Assembly: GCA_031269415.1 (NCBI GenBank)
Contig: JAISZF010000105.1
Location: 1 to 12,402, forward strand
Origin: Clostridiales bacterium
GTDB lineage: Bacteria; Bacillota; Clostridia; Lachnospirales; WQUN01
Length of the DNA stretch: 12,402 bases
Reading direction: 5' to 3'
The notes under the pieces were generated by a model. It searched no databases. It saw only the letters and a list, made by a program, of their open reading frames with translations, and was not told the DNA's origin. Position numbers and translations under genes: made by a program. This document shows, piece by piece, positions 1 through 5,669 of the stretch. The stretch's first letter is position 1. Each line of letters begins with the position of its first letter.

Positions 1-85
1 TAGTGGCTGGTCGTTACAGCCGAAAGTGGTAGACATGGTTAAGTATATTGCTTAATCAGGTTGAACTTTAAAGAAGAATATAGGG

Positions 86-107
86 TTCCTATGTTTTCCT
101 ATGTTTT
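86..107. repeat. 10-bp tandem duplication at the broken 5' end of the ATPase remnant
   Basis: The 12-mer TTCCTATGTTTT occurs at 86-97 and again at 96-107, giving 2.2 copies of a 10-bp period. It lies just where the N-terminal portion of the OpuCA-like ATPase should be but cannot be recognised. It may be a slippage or repair scar at a rearrangement junction; that reading is inference. Positions 1-85 show no convincing coding sequence. Confidence 0.6.
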
Positions 108-374
108 TCATAACGGAACTGGTTGTTTTGGTCGGCGAGAGCGGATACGGAAAAACGACTGTTCTGAAGATAATCAACCGGCTGATAAAACCCAGCTCAG
201 GCAGCGTCTATATAAACGGGGAAAATATTCTCGCTGAATATGTCATTGAGCTTCGCAGGAATATAGGCTATGTAATTCAGCAGACAGGTCTGTTCCCCCA
301 TATGACGGTGCGTGAGAATATAGAGATTATTCCCCGGCTGCAGAAGAAGGATAAGACATACATACTCGACAGAC
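101..374 (+). pseudogene. Remnant of OpuCA/ProV-type osmoprotectant ABC ATPase (N-terminal third)
   Basis: This is a fragment of the ATPase that powers glycine betaine/carnitine/choline import at the cytoplasmic face of the membrane. The readable part (about 90 residues) holds the Walker A motif GESGYGKTT, the following INRLIKPSSG segment typical of OpuCA/ProV, and the Q-loop region ending in YVIQQTGLFPHMTVREN. Homology runs to about the YILDR segment near 372 and then stops at TAA 377-379. The ABC signature, Walker B, H-loop and any CBS domains are missing, so it cannot be a working ATPase; family members are usually near 350-400 residues. The first 25 or so family residues are also unrecognisable, and the ATG at 101 is only the first in-frame start, not a supported one. 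The next bases belong to a different transporter subunit in another frame. Confidence 0.8.
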
Positions 375-833
375 CTTAAAACGTATTCCGATCTCGCGAA
401 GGTATCCTCTGATTTTGTGTTCGGCGGCGGTTTTGAAATACTGAACCGGAACGACGAGATACCTCAGTTAAAAATAGCCTATGATTTAACATTTAAGGAA
501 GAACGCGCTGTTGAGGGAGTACTGCGGTATTCAGCGATTGAAAATAATGAAACTCAGGTAACGGAAGCCTTTTCCACCGACGGTATGCTGCTTGAATATG
601 ATTTGACGGTGCTGGAAGACGACAAGAAATTCTTTCCCCCATATCATGCCGCGCCTGTAATCAGAGAGGAAACGGCGGAGAAATATCCGGAACTCACCGC
701 GGCGCTCGGCAAGCTGACAGGCGCGCTGAGTGACGACGCAATGCGGGAATTGAATTATAATGTCGACGTGTTAAAGCAAAATCCCCGGGACGTGGCAGCC
801 GAATTCCTGGCGGCCGCCGGACTCAATCCGTAA
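372..833 (+). pseudogene. Remnant of OpuCC/OpuBC-type osmoprotectant-binding protein (C-terminal half)
   Basis: The sequence is recognisable as the C-terminal half of a substrate-binding protein for glycine betaine, choline or carnitine. In frame from about 372 it reads DLKTYSDLAKVSSDFVFGGG, then AFSTDGML, LEDDKKFFPPYHAAPVIREE, and a C-terminal LNYNVDV...PRDVAAEFL, all typical of the OpuBC/OpuCC/OsmF family. About 150 residues remain of the usual 270-300. There is no signal peptide and no ribosome-binding site, and the in-frame GTG at 417 lies inside the conserved fold, so it is not a real start. The upstream neighbour is the front of the matching ATPase in a different frame, so the ATPase rear, the permease and the first lobe of the binding protein have been lost. 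The reading frame is still clean to its stop, which suggests recent loss. Confidence 0.8.
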
Positions 834-862
834 AAAGCCGCGCCTAATCGGAAATTCGGGTC

Positions 863-891
863 TTTCCAAATTAAAGTGATATTGGTATAAT
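863..891 (+). promoter_or_regulatory. Sigma-70/SigA promoter with extended -10
   Basis: A perfect TATAAT lies at 886-891, preceded by TG at 883-884 (extended -10). A partial -35, TTTCCA at 863-868 (4 of 6 matches), sits at a 17-bp spacing. Transcription would begin near 898 and leave a leader of about 65 nt before the ATG at 964. It drives the plus-strand operon that starts with the first TIM-barrel gene. Confidence 0.7.
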
Positions 892-924
892 ACACTCCGA
901 AGGCAAGGGCTTTTCATCCGGTAT

Positions 925-938
925 CACATCCGGATGTG
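925..938. promoter_or_regulatory. Perfect 14-bp palindrome in the operon leader, candidate operator
   Basis: CACATCCGGATGTG is its own reverse complement and is centred about 34 bp after the predicted transcription start, between the promoter and the Shine-Dalgarno site. Position and symmetry fit a dimeric repressor operator blocking elongation or initiation. As RNA, a palindrome with no spacer makes a poor hairpin, which favours DNA binding. No regulator gene is in the window, so the cognate protein is unknown. Confidence 0.5.
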
Positions 939-963
939 GAAGGATTAGCTGAAAGGGGATTAT

Positions 964-1716
964 ATGGGCTTAATTAACGAGTTTTACATCCAGCTCTACT
1001 CGGTGCGCGAGGAACTGCGGCGCGATTTCCCGGGTACGTTGCGCAAGCTGGGTAAAATCGGATATACCGGCGTGGAGTTTGCCGGATACGGCGGTTATTC
1101 CGCGAAGGATCTCAAAAAACTTCTGGACGATAACAACCTGAGGCCGATGGGCACTCATTCAAGCGTTGAAGCGCTGCTTGAGCGTTTGGACGAGGAGATC
1201 GAGTACAATCAGATATTGGGTACGGAGTATATCGTCCTGCCCCATTACAGCGGCATATCGGACAGGGACGGCATGCTCAGACTGGCTGAATTATTCTCGC
1301 CGATAGCTGAAAAGATCACAAGCGCTGGGATGAAATTCGCGTACCATAACCACAACTGGGAATTGGCCAAGGATAACGGCGAATACCTGCTGGATATCTT
1401 CTATTCCAATACCGACCCCGACAAGGTGTTCGCCGAACTGGATCTATATTGGATCGCCTATGCCGGCGTGGATCCGCTGGAATATATGAAGAAGTACGCG
1501 AACCGCGCCAAACTCCTGCACATAAAGCAGATCAAGGACTATGAGTCCAGAAAATGCGTGGACCTCCACGAGGGCGTAATCGATTTCTCCGAGATCATCA
1601 AAACCGGCAAACAGTCCGGAGTGGAATACTATATACTTGAGCAGGAAGAATTTGAGATAGATCCGTTCATAAGCGTGAAGAACGGTATAGATTATATATT
1701 GGGTTTGAACGACTGA
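964..1716 (+). CDS. Sugar phosphate isomerase/epimerase-type TIM barrel protein
   Basis: This 250-residue protein belongs to the xylose isomerase-like/AP endonuclease 2 TIM-barrel superfamily, which includes IolE, tagatose epimerases and many uncharacterised sugar isomerases. It is cytosolic, with no signal peptide. The visible metal-site pattern is YHNHNWE near residues 127-133 (Glu133), ELDLYW near 158-163 (Asp160), LLHIKQIKD near 184-192 (His186) and ILEQE near 224-228 (Glu226). These match the E-D-H-E divalent-metal ligands of the family. The start ATG has AAAGGGG at 952-958 with a 5-nt gap. It is the first gene after the promoter, and the next gene, of the same superfamily, follows after 19 bp. 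The substrate cannot be assigned: sugar, sugar phosphate or inosose are all possible. Family assignment is firm; enzymatic role is open. Confidence 0.88.
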   Translation: MGLINEFYIQLYSVREELRRDFPGTLRKLGKIGYTGVEFAGYGGYSAKDLKKLLDDNNLRPMGTHSSVEALLERLDEEIEYNQILGTEYIVLPHYSGISDRDGMLRLAELFSPIAEKITSAGMKFAYHNHNWELAKDNGEYLLDIFYSNTDPDKVFAELDLYWIAYAGVDPLEYMKKYANRAKLLHIKQIKDYESRKCVDLHEGVIDFSEIIKTGKQSGVEYYILEQEEFEIDPFISVKNGIDYILGLND

Positions 1717-1735
1717 ATCCGGCGAGGAGGTTTTC

Positions 1736-2701
1736 ATGAAACTGAGCGTATTAACAGTGCCACTGTATGATAAAACACCCGCGGAAGCCTTTGAGTATCT
1801 CTCCGGACTGGGCGTACAGGCGGTCGAGATAGGAACCGGAGGCTCACCGGGCAATAATCACTTGAACCCGGCTGAATTTTTGGACAATCCCGAAAAAATC
1901 AACGAATACAAAGCGCTGCTGAAGAAATACAATCTGGAGATTTCCGCTTTTTCCGTGCATGGCAACGGCGTTCATCCCAATAAGGCTATCGCGGAAAAAG
2001 ACCATTCCGAATTTGTCGCCACATGCAAGCTCGCGCAGCAGTTTGGTGTAGATCGTGTAATTACCTTCTCCGGCTGCCCCGGCGATCATCCCGGCGCTAA
2101 ATACCCCAACTGGGTTACCTGCGCGTGGCCGACGGATTATCTGGAGATCCTCAAATACCAATGGGAAGAGGAGCTTATCCCTTACTGGAAAGAAGCCGTA
2201 AAGATTGCCAACAGCTTTGGTGTCCATAAGATAGCGCTGGAACTGCATCCTGGTTTCTGCTGCTACAACCCGCGCTCGCTGCTGCGCCTGCGTGAGGCCG
2301 TGGGCGAAACCATCGGCGCGAATTTCGACCCCAGCCATCTCTTCTGGCAGGGAATAGACCCTGTGGACGCGCTGAAAGCCTTAAAAGGCGCGGTCTATCA
2401 TTTCCACGCCAAGGATACGCGCGTTGTTACAAGCAACGTACACGTCAACGGTGTGCTGGAAACCTCGCGCTATGACGACTTTATAAATCGCGGCTGGTTC
2501 TTCCGCACAGTTGGATACGGGCATGATCTGACCGAATGGAAAGAGATCATATCCACGCTGCGGGCAATCGGATATGACGACGCCGTCAGCATAGAACATG
2601 AAGATGGTCTCATGTCTGTTGAGGAAGGTCTGGAAAAGGCTATCGCTTTTCTCAAGCAGGTCATCCTATATGACGCTCCGCCGCGGATGTGGTGGGCATA
2701 A
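1736..2701 (+). CDS. Sugar phosphate isomerase/epimerase-type TIM barrel protein (long form)
   Basis: This 321-residue cytosolic TIM-barrel protein belongs to the same superfamily as its upstream neighbour but is longer and clearly a different subfamily. Metal and active-site residues are visible in IALELHPGF (Glu169, His171), GANFDPSHLFWQG (Asp198, His201), YHFHAKDT (His224) and SIEHED (Glu287). The extra length lies mainly in a loop between the last two (about residues 230-262) and in a C-terminal tail ending in PPRMWWA, both typical of a subgroup often annotated as sugar phosphate isomerase/epimerase and commonly encoded beside Gfo/Idh/MocA dehydrogenases. No such dehydrogenase is present here. 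The start ATG follows a perfect GAGGAGG at 1724-1730. Co-transcription with the 964 gene suggests successive steps on one substrate, or two epimerases for related sugars; that is inference. Confidence 0.9.
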   Translation: MKLSVLTVPLYDKTPAEAFEYLSGLGVQAVEIGTGGSPGNNHLNPAEFLDNPEKINEYKALLKKYNLEISAFSVHGNGVHPNKAIAEKDHSEFVATCKLAQQFGVDRVITFSGCPGDHPGAKYPNWVTCAWPTDYLEILKYQWEEELIPYWKEAVKIANSFGVHKIALELHPGFCCYNPRSLLRLREAVGETIGANFDPSHLFWQGIDPVDALKALKGAVYHFHAKDTRVVTSNVHVNGVLETSRYDDFINRGWFFRTVGYGHDLTEWKEIISTLRAIGYDDAVSIEHEDGLMSVEEGLEKAIAFLKQVILYDAPPRMWWA

Positions 2702-2705
2702 GCAC

Positions 2706-3116
2706 GTGAACGAAAAAAACGCGGCCGCCCTGGTGCTCATGCTGAAAAATCCCGAAACGGGATTCTTTGAGGAAGAATTGGGGCGGTACCATATCGGGCC
2801 CGACGAGGAATTGGCGGAAGGGCTTTACGCCGAGGAGACGGCGGACGGACGGATCGTATGCCTGCGCGTCGGGGTGGGCAATGTATGGACGGACATCAGC
2901 GACGAGCTATTTGACGGAATATATGACAGCTACGACGCGGATCAGCTTCCCGATTTCGTGACGGAGTTTATCGAGTTGGACGAATGTTATACCCCCGCGT
3001 GGGAGGCGCGTTTTTTATTCAGCGAAGACCCCGCGGAAACGGAAGATATGATAAAGCAGGCGCTGGCCGCGCACAGAGGAGCCTTGTCGCTTCTGCTTAA
3101 TGATCATGTTGGTTAA
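2706..3116 (+). CDS. Small acidic protein of unknown function (possibly DUF6762-like)
   Basis: The likely start is GTG 2706, four bases after the stop of the previous gene, giving 136 residues. A longer reading from 2598 would sit inside the upstream coding region in another frame and is not supported. The only ribosome-binding candidate is a weak GGTGGG around 2691-2696, so translation is probably coupled to the upstream gene. The protein is rich in Asp and Glu, has no signal peptide or membrane segment, and opens with a strand-like ALVLMLKNPETGFFEEELG. The opening, the central DGIYDSYDAD segment and the TPAWEARFLF segment recall a family of clostridial hypotheticals (DUF6762), but this is from memory of its style and is tentative. 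The next gene starts 12 bp later, with its Shine-Dalgarno overlapping this stop codon. No function can be given. Confidence 0.75.
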   Translation: MNEKNAAALVLMLKNPETGFFEEELGRYHIGPDEELAEGLYAEETADGRIVCLRVGVGNVWTDISDELFDGIYDSYDADQLPDFVTEFIELDECYTPAWEARFLFSEDPAETEDMIKQALAAHRGALSLLLNDHVG

Positions 3117-3127
3117 GGAGCGGCATT

Positions 3128-3778
3128 ATGTATAACAACAATTGGATTGCGAAATTAAACCGGAAATTTGGCCGGTACGCGGTCAGCAACCTGATATTGT
3201 ATATAGTTATCGGCCAGGCTGTTGTGTTCGGGCTTGATTTTATTCTCAGCCCTACGGATCTTAATCTCTGGAGTCTGCTGTATTTCGACAGGGGAGCGAT
3301 CGCCCGCGGCCAGATCTGGCGCCTGATAAGCTTTGTGTTTCTGCCTCCCGGCGGTTCCCTGTTATTCGCCGTACTCGGAATGTATTTCACGTGGCTGATT
3401 GGCTCGTCCCTGGAAAACGAGTGGGGTTCTTTCAAATTCAATATCTTTTTCTTAACGGGCGTTATCGGCACGATGCTCGCGGGCCTGTTAACAAATTACG
3501 CGACCAACCAGTATCTCTCATTGTCTATGTTTCTTGCTTTCGCGAGCATCTTTCCCGATTTCCAGATTTTATTATTTTTTGTAATTCCGATTAAGGTAAA
3601 ATACCTCGCCTTATTGGACGCGGTTATTCTTATCTACTCGTTGGTGGTTGAAGGCTGGGGCGGAAGGCTCGCGATACTCATATCCATACTGAACCTGCTT
3701 CTGTATTTCGGGCCGCAGGCGGGGCAGCAAATTCGGCTTTGGTATCGCAGGTCGCAGTGGAAGAGGAAGTTCAGGTAG
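3128..3778 (+). CDS. Rhomboid-fold membrane protein lacking the catalytic His (probable pseudoprotease)
   Basis: This 216-residue multispanning membrane protein has about six hydrophobic segments (roughly 20-40, 76-95, 104-122, 128-155, 158-174, 179-196) and a basic C-terminus ending in RRSQWKRKFR. After the first segment it carries the rhomboid/Derlin-like WR motif in RGQIWRLISFVFLPP (about 60-74), then an ENEWG...FN stretch before the third segment. In active rhomboids a GxSG motif supplies the catalytic Ser; here the matching place reads LSLSMFLAFA (about 130-139), with both glycines changed, and the last segment has no His. It therefore looks like an inactive rhomboid-like protein, perhaps with a binding or quality-control role in the membrane. 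The start ATG has AAGGAG at 3115-3120, overlapping the stop of the upstream gene, so the two are co-expressed. Confidence 0.8.
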   Translation: MYNNNWIAKLNRKFGRYAVSNLILYIVIGQAVVFGLDFILSPTDLNLWSLLYFDRGAIARGQIWRLISFVFLPPGGSLLFAVLGMYFTWLIGSSLENEWGSFKFNIFFLTGVIGTMLAGLLTNYATNQYLSLSMFLAFASIFPDFQILLFFVIPIKVKYLALLDAVILIYSLVVEGWGGRLAILISILNLLLYFGPQAGQQIRLWYRRSQWKRKFR

Positions 3779-3784
3779 CGCGGC

Positions 3785-3816
3785 AAATCCCCTTACAAAT
3801 ATTTGTAGGGGGATTT
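3785..3816 (+). terminator. Hairpin ending the plus-strand operon
   Basis: Arms at 3785-3799 and 3802-3816 pair over 15 positions around a very small loop, starting 7 bp after the rhomboid-like gene. The single non-Watson-Crick position is U-G in the plus-strand RNA but would be A-C in the minus-strand RNA, so the structure favours plus-strand transcripts. Only a short T stretch follows, so intrinsic termination may be weak. Confidence 0.55.
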
Positions 3817-3840
3817 AATCAACTGTCGTATTTTCCTTGA

Positions 3841-3871
3841 GCGCCCCCCGCGTATGAGTTGCGGGGGGCGC
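3841..3871 (-). terminator. GC-rich hairpin between convergent genes, probable terminator
   Basis: A perfect 11-bp stem (GCGCCCCCCGC at 3841-3851 with its complement at 3861-3871) encloses a 9-nt loop. It begins 12 bp beyond the stop of the minus-strand TIM-barrel gene, so termination of that gene is the likely role. Neither side has a clear T-run, so it may instead act as a 3' stabilising or bidirectional element. Confidence 0.5.
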
Positions 3872-3883
3872 GTCCATATTAAT

Positions 3884-4696
3884 TTAAGCATATCTTGCCA
3901 TATATTGCACGTAAGAAGGCAACGCCGCCTCCGGCTCCGGTATCTCCGGATGCCAGAGTTTTTCCCATTCAAAGCAATAATAGCCGTCATACCCTCCGGA
4001 TTTGAGCAGTCCGACGCATTCATCGACAGGCAGCTTTCCCTCTCCGAGAAGCGGCAGGTCAAAACCCGCGGGTGAGAAATTGGCGGAATCCTTAACATGT
4101 ACGTGGTGGATTCTTTCGCGCAGGGCTTCATATGTCGCTTCCATTGCTTCTCCGTATCGGTAAGGGTGCAGAATGTCCCACACCACGCCCAGATTTTGGG
4201 CCGAAACAGCCCCCACTATGTCCAAAACACGGGCGGAGGTACTAAAATCATCGTGCGTTTCAATCAGTGGCGTCACCTTCTCTTTGGCACTTAGCTCGCA
4301 AAGCAGTTCGTACCCCTCGCGGATCCATTTCAGGCTTTCCGTGTAACTCTGAGTGGGGATTAGCGGGCCACCGAATGTGCGGATATATGGGCATTTCAGA
4401 GCGTTCGCGATCCCCATGGAGAATTTCGCCGCTTCCAAAACCTCGGTCTGCGCTTCCCTGCCCGCTTTATTAAAGCTTACGCTTGTGCCGACGCAGACGG
4501 TCTCTATACCCGCGTCCTTAATTTGTTTGGCGGTTTGCCTCAAACCGCCGCCCTTGAACGCCTCAAGCGAGGCGAGATCCACCGTGCCGCTCACGGCGCG
4601 GAGTTCAATGCCTTGATAGCAGTTTTTAACGGCATACCCCACAATTCCGCCGATGTCCGCGAACGGGGTTCCCAGTGTGCTGAAAGACAGTTTCAA
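3884..4696 (-). CDS. Sugar phosphate isomerase/epimerase-type TIM barrel protein (third copy)
   Basis: This 270-residue cytosolic protein of the xylose isomerase-like TIM-barrel superfamily carries the expected metal-site series: LIETHDDFS (Glu146, His148), VVWDILHPYR (Asp174, His177), HHVHVKDS (His198/His200) and YCFEWEKLWHP (Glu243). A segment LPLLGEGKLPV before the last strand is common in IolE/epimerase-like members. The start is TTG at 4694-4696, chosen because AAAGGAAG (plus-strand 4704-4711) lies 7 nt upstream and the protein then opens with a first barrel strand, KLSFSTLGT. It is convergent with the plus-strand operon and lies 76 bp downstream of the ATPase gene on the same strand. 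An IR-containing region with a TATAAT in that gap suggests its own promoter. It is not a close copy of either plus-strand paralogue. Substrate unknown. Confidence 0.88.
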   Translation of the reverse strand: MKLSFSTLGTPFADIGGIVGYAVKNCYQGIELRAVSGTVDLASLEAFKGGGLRQTAKQIKDAGIETVCVGTSVSFNKAGREAQTEVLEAAKFSMGIANALKCPYIRTFGGPLIPTQSYTESLKWIREGYELLCELSAKEKVTPLIETHDDFSTSARVLDIVGAVSAQNLGVVWDILHPYRYGEAMEATYEALRERIHHVHVKDSANFSPAGFDLPLLGEGKLPVDECVGLLKSGGYDGYYCFEWEKLWHPEIPEPEAALPSYVQYMARYA

Positions 4697-4728
4697 TATA
4701 TCGCTTCCTTTGCGTAAACATATACTTA

Positions 4729-4753
4729 AATTATATTACCGTTCGTTATAATT
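4729..4753 (-). promoter_or_regulatory. Candidate promoter and inverted repeat for the third TIM-barrel gene
   Basis: On the minus strand a TATAAT lies at 4730-4735, about 33 bp before the TTG start, but no good -35 is seen at the usual spacing (ATCCGA at 17 bp). The -10 lies in one arm of an AT-rich inverted repeat (arms 4729-4735 and 4747-4753, 11-bp spacer), which could be an operator. The AT content makes chance symmetry possible. Confidence 0.35.
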
Positions 4754-4773
4754 CGGATCCCGCGACGCGGATC
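4754..4773 (-). terminator. Short bulged hairpin at the end of the transporter operon
   Basis: GATCC-CGC at the left and GCGGATC at the right can pair with a one-base bulge, touching the last base of the ATPase stop codon. No T-run follows on the minus strand (the next bases read CGAATTATA), so it is at most a weak terminator, and read-through into the TIM-barrel gene is possible. Confidence 0.3.
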
Positions 4774-5669
4774 TACACTCTGTCCGGCGCGGATATTACA
4801 AGCCTTCCTTCCTCGGCGGTTACCCTGACTTTTCCGTGCTTTATCCGCAGCTTCTCCAGATACTCCGGCGGGATTTGTACGCCGCCCGCCTTGTCCACCG
4901 CGAAAAACTCCTCCCTCCGGACTCCGCCAAAGGACGCGTCGCTCAACTCGCTTTTGGCTGCGATCTTCTCGCTGGCCGCCTTGCCGTCGCGTATGGATAC
5001 CACGCGGTTCACCTTGCCGGCTATCTCCCGGTCGTGCGTGAAGATCAACACTGTGGTTCCCAATTCCCTGTTTATCCGCCGGAACATATCCAAGATACCG
5101 GCGGATGTGCCCGCGTCCACCGATCCGGTAGGCTCGTCGGCTAAAAGCACCTCAGGATCGTTTGCCAAGGCTATCGCTATAGCCACGCGCTGCTGTTCCC
5201 CGCCTGAAAGCCGCGAAAGCCCGCTCTTAGCCCTGCTCTTCAACTCCACCAGATCCAACAGGCCAATAGCCCGCCGCAGCTTGCCGTTTACCATCTTTCG
5301 CGCGAACCGCATAGGCATAGCCACGTTTTCGGCGGCGGAGAGACACGGCAGAAGGTTCCTGGCGCCGTTCCGCCACACGAAGCCCACGGTGTTACGTTTG
5401 TACTCTACCAGTTCCGCGGCCTTCAGCTTGAGGAGATCCTTTCCGCAGACGTACAGCCTGCCCGCCGAAGGCAGATCCAAGCCGCCGATCATATTCAGCA
5501 GCGTGGTCTTCCCGCTGCCCGAGCTGCCCACAATAGCCATTATCTCCCCGCGCTCCACCCTCAAGTCCAGCCCTTGAAGCGCAGGCACCTCAATGCCGGC
5601 CGCTCTATATATCTTCACCAAATTTTCGCTTACAATCGCGTATTTATCCATTCCCGAGGTTCCGGCCAA
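4773..5669 (-). CDS. LolD/MacB-type ABC ATPase with C-terminal AbrB/SpoVT-like segment and altered Q-loop
   Basis: This 298-residue cytoplasmic ATPase pairs with the FtsX-type permease upstream. Walker A GSSGSGKTT (48-56), signature LSGGEQQ (154-160), Walker B VLLADEP (174-180) and the H-loop THD (His212) are intact. The Q-loop, expected as FxxQ, reads GFVWRNGARNLLP (96-108): the glutamine is replaced by Arg100. After the nucleotide-binding domain a linker leads to about 253-295, where EEFFAVDKAGGVQIPPEYL is followed by VRVTAEEGRLVIS. This closely resembles an AbrB/SpoVT/MazE swapped-hairpin domain; similar tails are known to me on some actinobacterial ATPases of this kind. The TTG start at 5669 has GGAGGA 11 nt upstream and overlaps the previous gene by 26 bp. 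ATG 5651, overlapping that gene's stop, is a real alternative (292 residues). Confidence 0.88.
   Translation of the reverse strand: MAGTSGMDKYAIVSENLVKIYRAAGIEVPALQGLDLRVERGEIMAIVGSSGSGKTTLLNMIGGLDLPSAGRLYVCGKDLLKLKAAELVEYKRNTVGFVWRNGARNLLPCLSAAENVAMPMRFARKMVNGKLRRAIGLLDLVELKSRAKSGLSRLSGGEQQRVAIAIALANDPEVLLADEPTGSVDAGTSAGILDMFRRINRELGTTVLIFTHDREIAGKVNRVVSIRDGKAASEKIAAKSELSDASFGGVRREEFFAVDKAGGVQIPPEYLEKLRIKHGKVRVTAEEGRLVISAPDRV

Noticed and set aside
39..55. Short inverted repeat TTAAG-7-CTTAA near the left edge
   Set aside because: Five-base AT-rich arms are expected by chance and no promoter or terminator context supports it.
834..862. Terminator after the binding-protein remnant
   Set aside because: The G/C patches here do not form a continuous stem followed by a T-run, so nothing is called.
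2598..2705. Longer form of the small acidic protein starting inside the upstream gene
   Set aside because: The extra 36 residues are Arg/Ser-rich out-of-frame translation of the conserved end of the TIM-barrel gene, and a GTG at 2706 gives a natural start.
1736..3116. C-glycoside deglycosidase alpha/beta pair (TIM barrel followed by a small subunit)
   Set aside because: The 321-residue TIM barrel fits the alpha-subunit fold, but the small gene after it does not resemble the beta subunit (DUF6379 type) as I know it, so the pairing cannot be supported.
4891..5577. Plus-strand open frame of 228 codons opposite the second ATPase
   Set aside because: The minus strand encodes all ABC motifs here; the plus-strand product is Ser/Arg/Pro-rich low-complexity sequence without a start signal.
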